In this document: positions 1 to 6,602 of the stretch, in pieces
Position numbering within the stretch: position 1 is the first letter of the stretch
Layout of the letters: each line of letters starts with the position of its first letter
NCBI GenBank assembly: GCA_023258825.1
Contig: JALQWE010000109.1
Coordinates: 1 to 9,269 of the forward strand
Source of the DNA: Planctomycetaceae bacterium
GTDB taxonomy: Bacteria; Planctomycetota; Planctomycetia; Planctomycetales; Planctomycetaceae
DNA: 9,269 nucleotides
Direction of reading: 5' to 3'
Program-made: the position numbers and the translations under genes
Notes under the pieces: model-generated
The model's input: only the letters and a program-made list of their open reading frames with translations
What the model was told of the DNA's origin: nothing
Database searches by the model: none

Positions 1-207
1 GCTTGTGAAAAACACAGCAGCCAAAACAGCCGTGGTGCGTGACAAGAAATTGGCACCACCCGATGCACCAAACAAGCTGCCAGAACTGCCGCTGCCAAAC
101 GCGGCACCCATGTCGGCACCTTTGCCATGTTGCACCAAAATCAAACCAATCATGGCCAAGGCCGACAACATCTGTACAGCCAAAATTACGGTGATCATTG
201 CATTCAT
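1..207 (-). CDS. secG: SecG, preprotein translocase subunit (3' end cut by window edge)
   Basis: SecG is a small inner-membrane protein that binds SecYE and assists SecA-driven export. The window holds the first 69 codons and the frame is still open at base 1. Residues 1-26 form a hydrophobic membrane segment. They are followed by the LVQHGKGADMGAAFG motif and a Gly/Ser-rich stretch (GSGSSGSLFGASGGANF), then the start of a second hydrophobic segment, the classic two-helix SecG plan. The ATG at 207 follows a good Shine-Dalgarno, GGAG, six bases upstream. It lies 46 b after the tpiA stop; tpiA-secG is a common gene order. Oddity: HGKGADMGAAFGSG is the proteobacterial form, whereas planctomycete SecG usually reads QRGRGGGLAGAFGG or similar. 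All eight Leu codons are TTG. This piece may not belong to the same genome as the rest of the window. Confidence 0.9.
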   Translation of the reverse strand, partial: MNAMITVILAVQMLSALAMIGLILVQHGKGADMGAAFGSGSSGSLFGASGGANFLSRTTAVLAAVFFTS

Positions 208-253
208 GCTTTGCTCCAAATCTAAATGTCTACTGTCGTACGTTCAAGAGGGC

Positions 254-1015
254 TTAAGCACTCACTGAACCTGCGGCCATGATGGCCAAAAAGTCGGGCG
301 CCTTGAGGGCGGCACCGCCAATCAAGCCACCGTCAATGTCGGGTTGTGCCAGCAACTGTGCGGCATTGGCGGCATTCATGCTGCCGCCATACAAAATAGA
401 AATACGGTCTGAATGTGACGTTGCCGCTTTCAGTTGCGCACGCAACACGGCGTGAACCTCTTGCGCTTGTTCAGGCGATGCCGTTCGACCCGTTCCAATC
501 GCCCAAACCGGCTCGTAAGCCACCACGATCGACGCCGCTTCCGCCTCGGAAATCCCCGAGAATCCGCCTTCCATCTGCCGATCCAGCACTTCCTCAGTCT
601 GCCCGGATTGACGCTCCGCCAGCAATTCACCCACACACAACACGACCGTCAAACCACCCGCCAGTGCCGCACGCACCTTGCGATTGATCACCGCGTCCGT
701 CTCACCCAGAATCGCACGCCGCTCACTGTGCCCAATCAGCACATATCGACAGCCGCAGTCTTTCAGCATTTCCACGGCAATTTCACCGGTGAAGGCTCCC
801 GGAGACTCAAAGTAGACGTCCTGAGCCCCCAACTGCACCGCACTTCCACCAATCCGCTCACCGACTGGCAGCAAATATGGGTACGGTGGACAAACCAACA
901 CCTCTACCCCGGCTTCCTCATGAGCTGCCACGGCGGCCAATTCGCCCGCCAAAGCCACGCCACTCTGACGCAGAGTATTCATCTTCCAGTTTCCGGCAAT
1001 CAAGAACCGACGCAT
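254..1015 (-). CDS. tpiA: Triosephosphate isomerase, apparently a two-origin (chimeric) gene
   Basis: TpiA interconverts dihydroxyacetone phosphate and glyceraldehyde 3-phosphate in the cytoplasm (glycolysis/gluconeogenesis). The 253 residues match the usual bacterial length. All key elements are present: N9 and K11 in GNWKMN, catalytic H96 in IGHSERR, catalytic E168 in AYEPVWAIGTG, flexible loop 6, and the phosphate-binding YGGS (209-212) and GG (233-234). I chose the ATG at 1015 because MRRFLIAGNWKMN is the family start; the frame stays open upstream to an ATG at 1075, but those 20 residues match nothing. The gene starts 63 b after the pheA stop and is probably in the same operon. Oddity: residues 1 to ~170 are planctomycete-like (CVGELLAER, VLDRQM), while the end (LYGGSMNAANAAQLLAQPD, IDGGLIGGAALKAPDF) is of the Comamonadaceae kind, and G/C balance shifts at about 480. 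Catalysis should be intact if the gene is real. Confidence 0.94.
   Translation of the reverse strand: MRRFLIAGNWKMNTLRQSGVALAGELAAVAAHEEAGVEVLVCPPYPYLLPVGERIGGSAVQLGAQDVYFESPGAFTGEIAVEMLKDCGCRYVLIGHSERRAILGETDAVINRKVRAALAGGLTVVLCVGELLAERQSGQTEEVLDRQMEGGFSGISEAEAASIVVAYEPVWAIGTGRTASPEQAQEVHAVLRAQLKAATSHSDRISILYGGSMNAANAAQLLAQPDIDGGLIGGAALKAPDFLAIMAAGSVSA
440..530. other. Composition break inside tpiA (possible chimeric junction)
   Basis: By hand count the plus strand has 69 G and 67 C at 241-480, but 45 G and 105 C at 481-720, with no change of gene, strand or frame. The break lies in codons for GTGRTASPEQAQEVHA, one of the best conserved parts of TpiA, where short identical stretches between unrelated species are likely. 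The protein changes from planctomycete-like to betaproteobacterial-like at about the same place. The exact breakpoint cannot be set by eye; 440-530 is an estimate. An assembly chimera is the simplest reading, and intragenic homologous recombination the alternative. Confidence 0.6.
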
Positions 1016-1078
1016 GCAATCACTCTGCCTTCCGCAGTCAACTGTCCAAAAAACAATCTCAATCCACGAGACCATTCA

Positions 1079-2356
1079 CTATTTTGAAGATTCTCCACGG
1101 GGATAGGACCCCAGGACTTCCAGCCGATCCGGAGGCAAGGCTTCCAGATCTTTCAGCGTCTTGCGAATCCGCGGTTCCGTCACATGCCCCTCAAAGTCGA
1201 GGAAAAACAGGTAACCCACCGCCGGTTGACGCAATGGAAAGGACTCAATCCACGTCAGATTCACCTTATTCCGACGGAATGGCTCCAGGGCCTCTGACAA
1301 CGATCCCGGTTTGTGCGGAATCTGCAGCAAAACCGCAGTCCGGTCACTGCCCGTCGGCTCAGCCACACTGTCACCAATCACGGCAAACCGAGTCACATTG
1401 TTCTGGTTGTCTTCAATGCACTCCGCCACCACCGGTACGTCGTACTGAATCGCCGCCTGACGACTGGCGACCGCCGCAACGTTCGGCTTGTCACGAGCCA
1501 ACTGAGCTGCCGTGGAGGTACTGGTGACCTCGATCAGCCGCGCCTGCGGCATATTGCGGGAGAGCCAGTCACGACACTGCGAAAGCGCCTGAGGCTTGCT
1601 GTAAATCTCCGAAATTTCACTGCGATCACAACGAGCCAGCAAGTTGTGATGCACATGCACCAACACCTCACCACAAATCCTCAGCGGCAGTCGAGTGAAC
1701 ATGTCCAGAGTGTCCACAATCCGACCGTCCGTGCTGTTCTCAATAGGCACAATCCCAAAATCCACGTGCCCACGGTTCACTTCTTCGAAAACCGTCGCAA
1801 TCGTACTCACTGGCACCAAATCCGCAGATTCACCAAACCGCGAAATGGCCGCCTGATGCGTGAAACTAAAAGGAGGCCCCAGGTAGGCCACCCGAGTCTG
1901 CTTGATCCGCTGCCGACCGGCACTGAGCAACGGCCGAAAAATCGTGCGCAATTCAGTCGTTGTTAATGGCCCCTGACCAACCCGATCAATCAACCCCCAA
2001 ACCTGCTGCTGATCCAGATCGCTGAACACAGCCCGAGATGGCGTTTGAACCCCCTTCATCTTCTCGAGATACAACGCGACACGACGGTTCAACAACCCCA
2101 CCAACTGCTCATCCAGCCGACTGATCTCGATCTCCGGTGGAATACCCGCGTCCACCACGCCACCTGCTGCCGCTGCCGCCGGTACCGCTGGCGGACGCGG
2201 ACGGGGCGCAGGCGTGGACGCCGCTGGCTTCTTCGCAACAGCCGTCTTCTCACCACCCGCACCAGACCCGGCAGCCGGCCGCGAACGCACTGCGGGCACA
2301 GCGGCCTTTTTCGCTAACTTTTTCACAGGTCTCTTTGATGCAGGTTTTTTTGCCAT
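1079..2356 (-). CDS. pheA: Chorismate mutase / prephenate dehydratase (P-protein)
   Basis: The P-protein converts chorismate to prephenate and then phenylpyruvate, the committed steps of phenylalanine synthesis. It has 425 residues. A Lys/Ala/Pro-rich tail (1-68) is followed by an AroQ-type chorismate mutase domain (about 73-152, ISRLDEQLVGLLNRR), a prephenate dehydratase domain (155-330: VAYLGP, VPIENSTDG at 203-211, PQALSQC, the catalytic TRF at 322-324) and a C-terminal ACT domain (about 340-420). In the ACT domain GSLSE and ESFP stand where the Phe-binding GALV and ESRP motifs lie, so feedback inhibition by Phe is likely. The dehydratase and ACT domains look intact; the mutase domain seems degenerate (see findings). 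The start ATG has only a weak, distant Shine-Dalgarno (GAGGG, 12 b away). Codons 2-4 contain an A7 run. A GTG at 2155 would give a more usual ~358-residue protein. Likely first gene of the pheA-tpiA unit. Confidence 0.93.
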   Translation of the reverse strand: MAKKPASKRPVKKLAKKAAVPAVRSRPAAGSGAGGEKTAVAKKPAASTPAPRPRPPAVPAAAAAGGVVDAGIPPEIEISRLDEQLVGLLNRRVALYLEKMKGVQTPSRAVFSDLDQQQVWGLIDRVGQGPLTTTELRTIFRPLLSAGRQRIKQTRVAYLGPPFSFTHQAAISRFGESADLVPVSTIATVFEEVNRGHVDFGIVPIENSTDGRIVDTLDMFTRLPLRICGEVLVHVHHNLLARCDRSEISEIYSKPQALSQCRDWLSRNMPQARLIEVTSTSTAAQLARDKPNVAAVASRQAAIQYDVPVVAECIEDNQNNVTRFAVIGDSVAEPTGSDRTAVLLQIPHKPGSLSEALEPFRRNKVNLTWIESFPLRQPAVGYLFFLDFEGHVTEPRIRKTLKDLEALPPDRLEVLGSYPRGESSK

Positions 2357-3037
2357 CGACCAGCCCAGCCCTCACCAGTATTTGTGCCCGCAAGGACCCT
2401 GCCCTGCCAATTTGCGACCAACGCCCCTACAGCCACCGCCCGCCACTTTTGCCCACGCACAGCAACCCATCCGCCAGTCAGCCGCTGCGACGGCCAACGC
2501 CAATCGCTTGCCTGAACCACCAGCTAAACGGAGATTTTTCTCCGACCAACCTTGTAATCAGGGGCAATTTGAGTGTCAAGCCGCCCGCCCTGGGAGTCTC
2601 AAATCCGCTGAAACTTCGTCAGAACACACACCCTCATCCCTCCACATCCCGCCGCTCGCATTCCAACAGAAACCACATCAACACCGCACGCCATTTAGGC
2701 AGCAGCCCACAAACCACCAAAGCAGCCAAAAAGGCACCCAGCCATCTGCCGCCCCACAGGTGCCAGACTGCCATTTTTACCCTCATCGCAGGCGGCCTGA
2801 CGGCATCGGCTCACAAAAAACCCGAAAAAACACGTTTTTCAGCAATCTTTCTGACTGCGGTATGAGACGTGCTCTTGCCTTTCAACATCAACGTTGCTGG
2901 CACCCAGGTGCAGGCCCCGTTCAATCGCTTCGCAGATGTCAATCAACGCTTTTCGGTCAGCGTTTCTGGCTTTTCCATCTATCGCTGTCCCGTGCTTTCC
3001 TGACCGGACTCGGGACCCTCTCTGAAGGACATGTGTC
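2357..3037. other. Divergent intergenic region between pheA and dnaK
   Basis: About 680 bases without a convincing gene. It must carry the promoters for pheA (leftward) and dnaK (rightward), but I cannot place either with confidence. There is no CIRCE inverted repeat (TTAGCACTC/GAGTGCTAA) and no clear sigma-32 type promoter. The plus strand is strongly C-rich: two sample lines, 2401-2460 and 2641-2700, together hold 56 C and 18 G. Open frames that cross it begin inside pheA in antisense and have no family motifs. A 7-bp inverted repeat, ATTTGAG (2567-2573) and CTCAAAT (2598-2604), and a small hairpin at 2529-2544 are the only structures I see. The dnaK Shine-Dalgarno GAAGGA lies at its right end. 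Confidence 0.7.
2529..2544. repeat. Small perfect hairpin upstream of pheA
   Basis: CGGAGA, TTTT, TCTCCG form a perfect 6-bp stem with a four-base loop, 173 b upstream of the pheA start. Read in the direction of pheA, the stem is followed by TTTAG. That tail is too short for a good terminator, but it could fit a weak attenuator or an operator. The function is inferred only from position and symmetry, and chance is possible. Confidence 0.35.
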
Positions 3038-4933
3038 ATGGCTGTTTCCGGAGAAAAAATCATCGGCATCGACCTGGGAACAACAAATTCCGTGGTGTCG
3101 ATCATGGAAGGCGGCGAGCCTCGCGTGATCGCGAATCAGGAAGGCAGCCGCACAACCCCCAGCGTCATCGCGTTCACGTCCAAAGGCGAAACACTCGTCG
3201 GCGAACCCGCAAAGCGTCAGGCCGTCACCAACCCGCAGAATACCATCTACTCCATCAAACGCTTCATGGGCCGACGACACCGTGAAGTCGAATCCGAGGA
3301 GAAACTGGTGCCGTACAAGGTCGTCGGTGCCACAACCGACTACGTCAAAGTCAACGTTCACGGCAAAGAACACACGCCTCCCGAAATCTCCGCGCTCGTT
3401 CTGCGAAAGCTCAAAGAAGCCGCTGAGAATCATCTCGGTCACAAAGTGAATAAGGCGGTCATCACCGTGCCCGCCTACTTCAATGATGCTCAGCGCCAGG
3501 CAACCAAGGACGCCGGCCAGATCGCCGGCCTTGAGGTCGCGCGAATCATCAATGAGCCCACGGCAGCCGCTCTCGCCTATGGACTCGAAAAGAAACGCGA
3601 AGAAAAAATCTGCGTGTTTGACCTCGGCGGCGGAACCTTCGACGTCTCGATCCTCGAAGTCGAAAACGAACTGATCGAAGTGCTCAGCACCAACGGTGAC
3701 ACTCACCTCGGCGGTGACGACTTCGATGAAACCCTGATCGGGTTCATTGCCGGTGAGTTCCAGAAAGAGAACGGCATCGATCTCCGCAAGGACCCCATGG
3801 CTCTGCAGCGGCTCCGTGAGGCGTCTGAAAAGGCCAAAAAGGAGCTCTCCACCCAGCAGTCCACCGACATCAATCTGCCCTTCATCACGGCCGATGCGTC
3901 CGGGGCAAAGCACCTGCAACTCAGCATCTCCCGCTCAAAGTTCGAAGAACTCATTGATCCACTCGTCGAACGCTGTCGGCAACCGGTGCTGAATGCACTT
4001 AAAGACGCCAAACTCAAGCCTTCCGATATCCACGAAGTCGTCCTCGTCGGCGGCTCAACCCGCGTCCCACGTGTGCAGCGACTGGTTCGCGACATGTTCG
4101 GCAAAGAACCTCATCAGGGTGTCAACCCCGACGAAGTCGTGTCGCTGGGTGCCGCCATCCAGGGCGGGATCATCGCCGGTGACGTGAAGGACGTCGTACT
4201 TCTCGACGTCACACCACTCTCACTGGGCATCGAAACCGAAGGCGGCATCATGACGGTGCTCGTGGAACGCAACACCACGATCCCCACAACAAAAACCGAA
4301 ACCTTCTCCACCGCAGCTGACAACCAGCCCGCAGTGACAGTGCGCGTCTTCCAGGGCGAACGCAAGATGGCCGGTGATAACCGCCTGCTCGATGAATTCA
4401 CTCTCGACGGAATTTCCGCCGCTCCGCGCGGTGTTCCACAGATCGAGGTGAAATTCGATATCGATGTCAACGGGATTCTCAGCGTGTCCGCCCGCGATAA
4501 GGCGACCAGCAAACAGCATTCGATCCAGATCAAACAGTCCAGCGGGCTGTCTCAGGAAGAAATCGAACGCATCCGCAAGGACGCCGAAGCACACGCAGAC
4601 GAAGACCGCAAACGTCAGGAACTGGCCGCAGCAAAGAACGAAGCCTCCTCACTCGTCTACCAGTCCGAAAAGACACTGCGAGAACACGGGGACAAACTGG
4701 ATGCGGCCTCAAAGTCAGCCATCGAATCCTCAATCGCCAAAGTCAAGTCTGCGTCCGAGGGCAGTGATACAGCCGCCATCAAGTCCGCAGCCAGCGAACT
4801 GGCTCAGGCAGCACAGGCTCTCGCTCAGCATATGTCCGCTGACCAGGGTGGCTCTCAACCGGGTTCCGCTTCCAGCAGTGGCCCGGGTGGCAGCGATGAC
4901 AACGTGATCGATGCGGAATTCGAAAAGAAGTAA
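3038..4933 (+). CDS. dnaK: DnaK (Hsp70) molecular chaperone
   Basis: DnaK is the cytoplasmic ATP-dependent chaperone that works with DnaJ and GrpE in folding and heat-shock recovery. It has 631 residues, the full bacterial length. The nucleotide-binding domain shows phosphate-1 GIDLGTTNS (10-18), phosphate-2 DLGGGTFD (about 194-201) and the adenosine motif VVLVGGSTRVPRVQ (about 333-346). The interdomain linker is DVVLLDVTPLSLGIE (about 386-400). The substrate-binding beta domain, the helical lid (EEIERIRKDAEAH) and a Gly/Ser-rich tail ending in DDNVIDAEFEKK complete the canonical plan. The ATG at 3038 follows GAAGGA with an 8-b spacer. dnaJ and grpE are not in the window; the gene stands alone between divergent pheA and a convergent oxidoreductase gene and ends in a strong terminator. 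Its sense strand has more C than G, unusual for a highly expressed gene but in line with the skew of the whole right part of the window. Confidence 0.98.
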   Translation: MAVSGEKIIGIDLGTTNSVVSIMEGGEPRVIANQEGSRTTPSVIAFTSKGETLVGEPAKRQAVTNPQNTIYSIKRFMGRRHREVESEEKLVPYKVVGATTDYVKVNVHGKEHTPPEISALVLRKLKEAAENHLGHKVNKAVITVPAYFNDAQRQATKDAGQIAGLEVARIINEPTAAALAYGLEKKREEKICVFDLGGGTFDVSILEVENELIEVLSTNGDTHLGGDDFDETLIGFIAGEFQKENGIDLRKDPMALQRLREASEKAKKELSTQQSTDINLPFITADASGAKHLQLSISRSKFEELIDPLVERCRQPVLNALKDAKLKPSDIHEVVLVGGSTRVPRVQRLVRDMFGKEPHQGVNPDEVVSLGAAIQGGIIAGDVKDVVLLDVTPLSLGIETEGGIMTVLVERNTTIPTTKTETFSTAADNQPAVTVRVFQGERKMAGDNRLLDEFTLDGISAAPRGVPQIEVKFDIDVNGILSVSARDKATSKQHSIQIKQSSGLSQEEIERIRKDAEAHADEDRKRQELAAAKNEASSLVYQSEKTLREHGDKLDAASKSAIESSIAKVKSASEGSDTAAIKSAASELAQAAQALAQHMSADQGGSQPGSASSSGPGGSDDNVIDAEFEKK

Positions 4934-4960
4934 GCCGCGACGATTCATTCCAGGATTCTG

Positions 4961-5003
4961 AAAGGCCCGAAGCAATTCCTCACGGAATCGCTTCGGGCTT
5001 TTT
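4961..5003 (+). terminator. Rho-independent terminator after dnaK
   Basis: GCCCGAAGC (4965-4973) pairs perfectly with GCTTCGGGC (4990-4998). After one A/C mismatch, an inner ATTCC/GGAAT stem closes a TCAC loop. A run of five T follows at 4999-5003, and the AAA before the stem can extend the pairing. It begins about 30 b after the dnaK stop. The convergent gene stops at 5059, so leftward transcripts reach the same hairpin, but there only CTTTC follows the stem. It may therefore work weakly in both directions. Confidence 0.9.
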
Positions 5004-5058
5004 CTATTCATCTTCGCAGGGTCAGGATGCGGCAACTCGTCCGCCGCCCCGCTCCGTC

Positions 5059-6498
5059 TCACACCAGCTCCGGCACTTCATATCCTTCCCGGTACTCACG
5101 ACGCAGCCACTGGTTCGCAGACTCTGAGTCCCCGGTAAATCGACCCGTTGCCGGGTCCAGCGTCAACAACGCACTCACTCGCAAGGTGGGATCGTCCGGA
5201 CGAACTCGATGCGCCAGCATGTGCTCGTGCGTCTCACTCAACAGAGTCTTCCAGAGCTCCAGATCGACCGCCTGCAGCGACTCATGAGTAAACGGACCAC
5301 CAGCACGCCACGCGATGTTCGCCAGATTGCACCAGCCAGTGGAGTGATGACCGACTTCGACGTCTGTGTTCAGCAGGCGGCGATCCCGCGCCCGAACCGC
5401 CTCAATGAAATTCTGCTGGTGCAAACCCATACCACTGGTGCCCTTGAATTTTCGCAGCTCCCTGCCCTCGCGGTCATAGGCCACCGCACTGCCCCGCTGA
5501 CCTTCCAGACGACCACCCTCACAGTACACCACGTACCCACTGCCCGGTCCCGGGTGTTTCGGTGAACCCTTGGCTTCCGGCCCCGCCGTCAGATTACTCA
5601 GGCCAATCACCACCGGGATCACACCCGTGTCGAAATAGACCAGATGCACATTGGGTGTTTCACCCGCGTCATTCCATGCGACTCGCCCGCCACCACCCAG
5701 AATCCGCTTTGGCAGAGTCACTGCGTCACGGAACACCACGTTCCGGACATCATCCAGCACATGCACTCCCCAATTCCCCATCTCACCCGACCCGGTGTTC
5801 CAGTCCCAGTGCCAGTCGTACTGCAGATTGTCCCGAAAAATCGGCTTGTCCGCTGCCGGCCCCAGCCAGAGATCATAGTCGACGGTTTTCGGAATCGGCA
5901 GCGGCTCAGTGCGTTTGCCAATCGGCCCGCGAACCCCGTAACGATTCACCCGGACCGACTGCAATTCCCCCAGCGCCTTTTCTTCGTGCAGAAACGCCTT
6001 CAACTCGGCCTGCATAGGATCCGAGCGCTGCTGCGTTCCAACCTGACAGATGCGATCGTACAACCGCGCGGCTGCCACCGCCTGGTCACCTTCCCATTGA
6101 CTGTGCGACAGAGGCTTCTCGACATACACATCCTTGCCCGCCTGCATCGCCTGGATTGCCGCCAGACAGTGCCAGTGGTTGCAGGTGGCTACGACCACAG
6201 CGTCCACATCCGGCGATTCAATCAGCCGCCGCAGATCCTTCGACCCCATGGCCTTCGGAAATCGCTCCTGCGCCTTGCCCAGACGTGACTCGTCCGGATC
6301 ACACACAGCCGTAACGTCGACGTCATCAACCTTCGAAAAGGCACCCATTAACTCATTGGAACGACCACCGCAGCTGATGAATCCCATCCGCACCGAATTG
6401 TTGGCGCGGATCGCTGCTACCGTCCTTCGCGGGGCCGCCAGAAATAATCCGGCAGACAGTCCTGCCGACAGAACCTGACGACGCTTCAATGACTTCAT
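5059..6498 (-). CDS. Tat-exported Gfo/Idh/MocA family oxidoreductase
   Basis: A predicted NAD(P)-dependent sugar or polyol dehydrogenase-like protein of 479 residues; its substrate cannot be named. Residues 1-29 form a twin-arginine signal (KRRQVLSAG, hydrophobic stretch, likely cleavage near TVAA). The Rossmann domain begins at 37 with GFISCGGR, followed by DVTAVCDPD and VDAVVVATCNHWH. The family EKP motif with its catalytic-site Lys lies at 127-129. The C-terminal alpha/beta domain carries GEMGNWGVHVLDD (238-250), the planctomycete form of GDMGxHxxHxLD. The ATG at 6498 is chosen because it begins the Tat signal and has GGGGGA about 7 b upstream; an ATG at 6606 would overlap the previous stop and add 36 unrelated residues. 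It lies 104 b downstream of the DUF1501 gene, and both seem exported. Tat export implies that the cofactor is bound before transport. Such exported paralogues are numerous in planctomycetes. Confidence 0.9.
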   Translation of the reverse strand: MKSLKRRQVLSAGLSAGLFLAAPRRTVAAIRANNSVRMGFISCGGRSNELMGAFSKVDDVDVTAVCDPDESRLGKAQERFPKAMGSKDLRRLIESPDVDAVVVATCNHWHCLAAIQAMQAGKDVYVEKPLSHSQWEGDQAVAAARLYDRICQVGTQQRSDPMQAELKAFLHEEKALGELQSVRVNRYGVRGPIGKRTEPLPIPKTVDYDLWLGPAADKPIFRDNLQYDWHWDWNTGSGEMGNWGVHVLDDVRNVVFRDAVTLPKRILGGGGRVAWNDAGETPNVHLVYFDTGVIPVVIGLSNLTAGPEAKGSPKHPGPGSGYVVYCEGGRLEGQRGSAVAYDREGRELRKFKGTSGMGLHQQNFIEAVRARDRRLLNTDVEVGHHSTGWCNLANIAWRAGGPFTHESLQAVDLELWKTLLSETHEHMLAHRVRPDDPTLRVSALLTLDPATGRFTGDSESANQWLRREYREGYEVPELV

Positions 6499-6602
6499 CT
6501 GTTGTTCCCCCGAGATCACATGCTGATGAAAACTTAAACCATCGGACTCTACTGCACCGCCGCGATCTTCTTCACGGAGTCCATAATCGACCGCGGCATT
6601 GG

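Noticed and set aside
434..1087. Plus-strand open frame of 217 codons opposite tpiA
   Set aside because: Antisense shadow of tpiA with no motifs and a Thr/His/Arg-rich composition.
1313..1966. Plus-strand open frame of 217 codons opposite pheA
   Set aside because: Antisense shadow; the opposite strand carries clear prephenate dehydratase motifs throughout.
2323..2520. Minus-strand 65-codon frame overlapping the pheA start
   Set aside because: Out of frame with pheA, no good ribosome site and no recognisable domain.
2870..3037. Heat-shock control site (CIRCE or sigma-32 promoter) upstream of dnaK
   Set aside because: No TTAGCACTC/GAGTGCTAA repeat and no convincing CTTGAA/CCCCAT pair with correct spacing. 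The short AACGC/GCGTT repeat at 2945-2964 is too weak to call.
2137..3128. Two long plus-strand open frames (242 and 304 codons) from inside pheA into the intergenic region, one running on into dnaK
   Set aside because: They start antisense to pheA, and one ends inside dnaK in the wrong frame. Their composition (Pro, Ala, His, Gln, Arg) is what C-rich noncoding sequence gives, and stops are rare because of the skew.
2957..3919. Long minus-strand open frame (320 codons) opposite the first half of dnaK
   Set aside because: dnaK/Hsp70 genes often show long antisense frames because of their codon pattern. It has no family motifs and the sense gene is complete and canonical.
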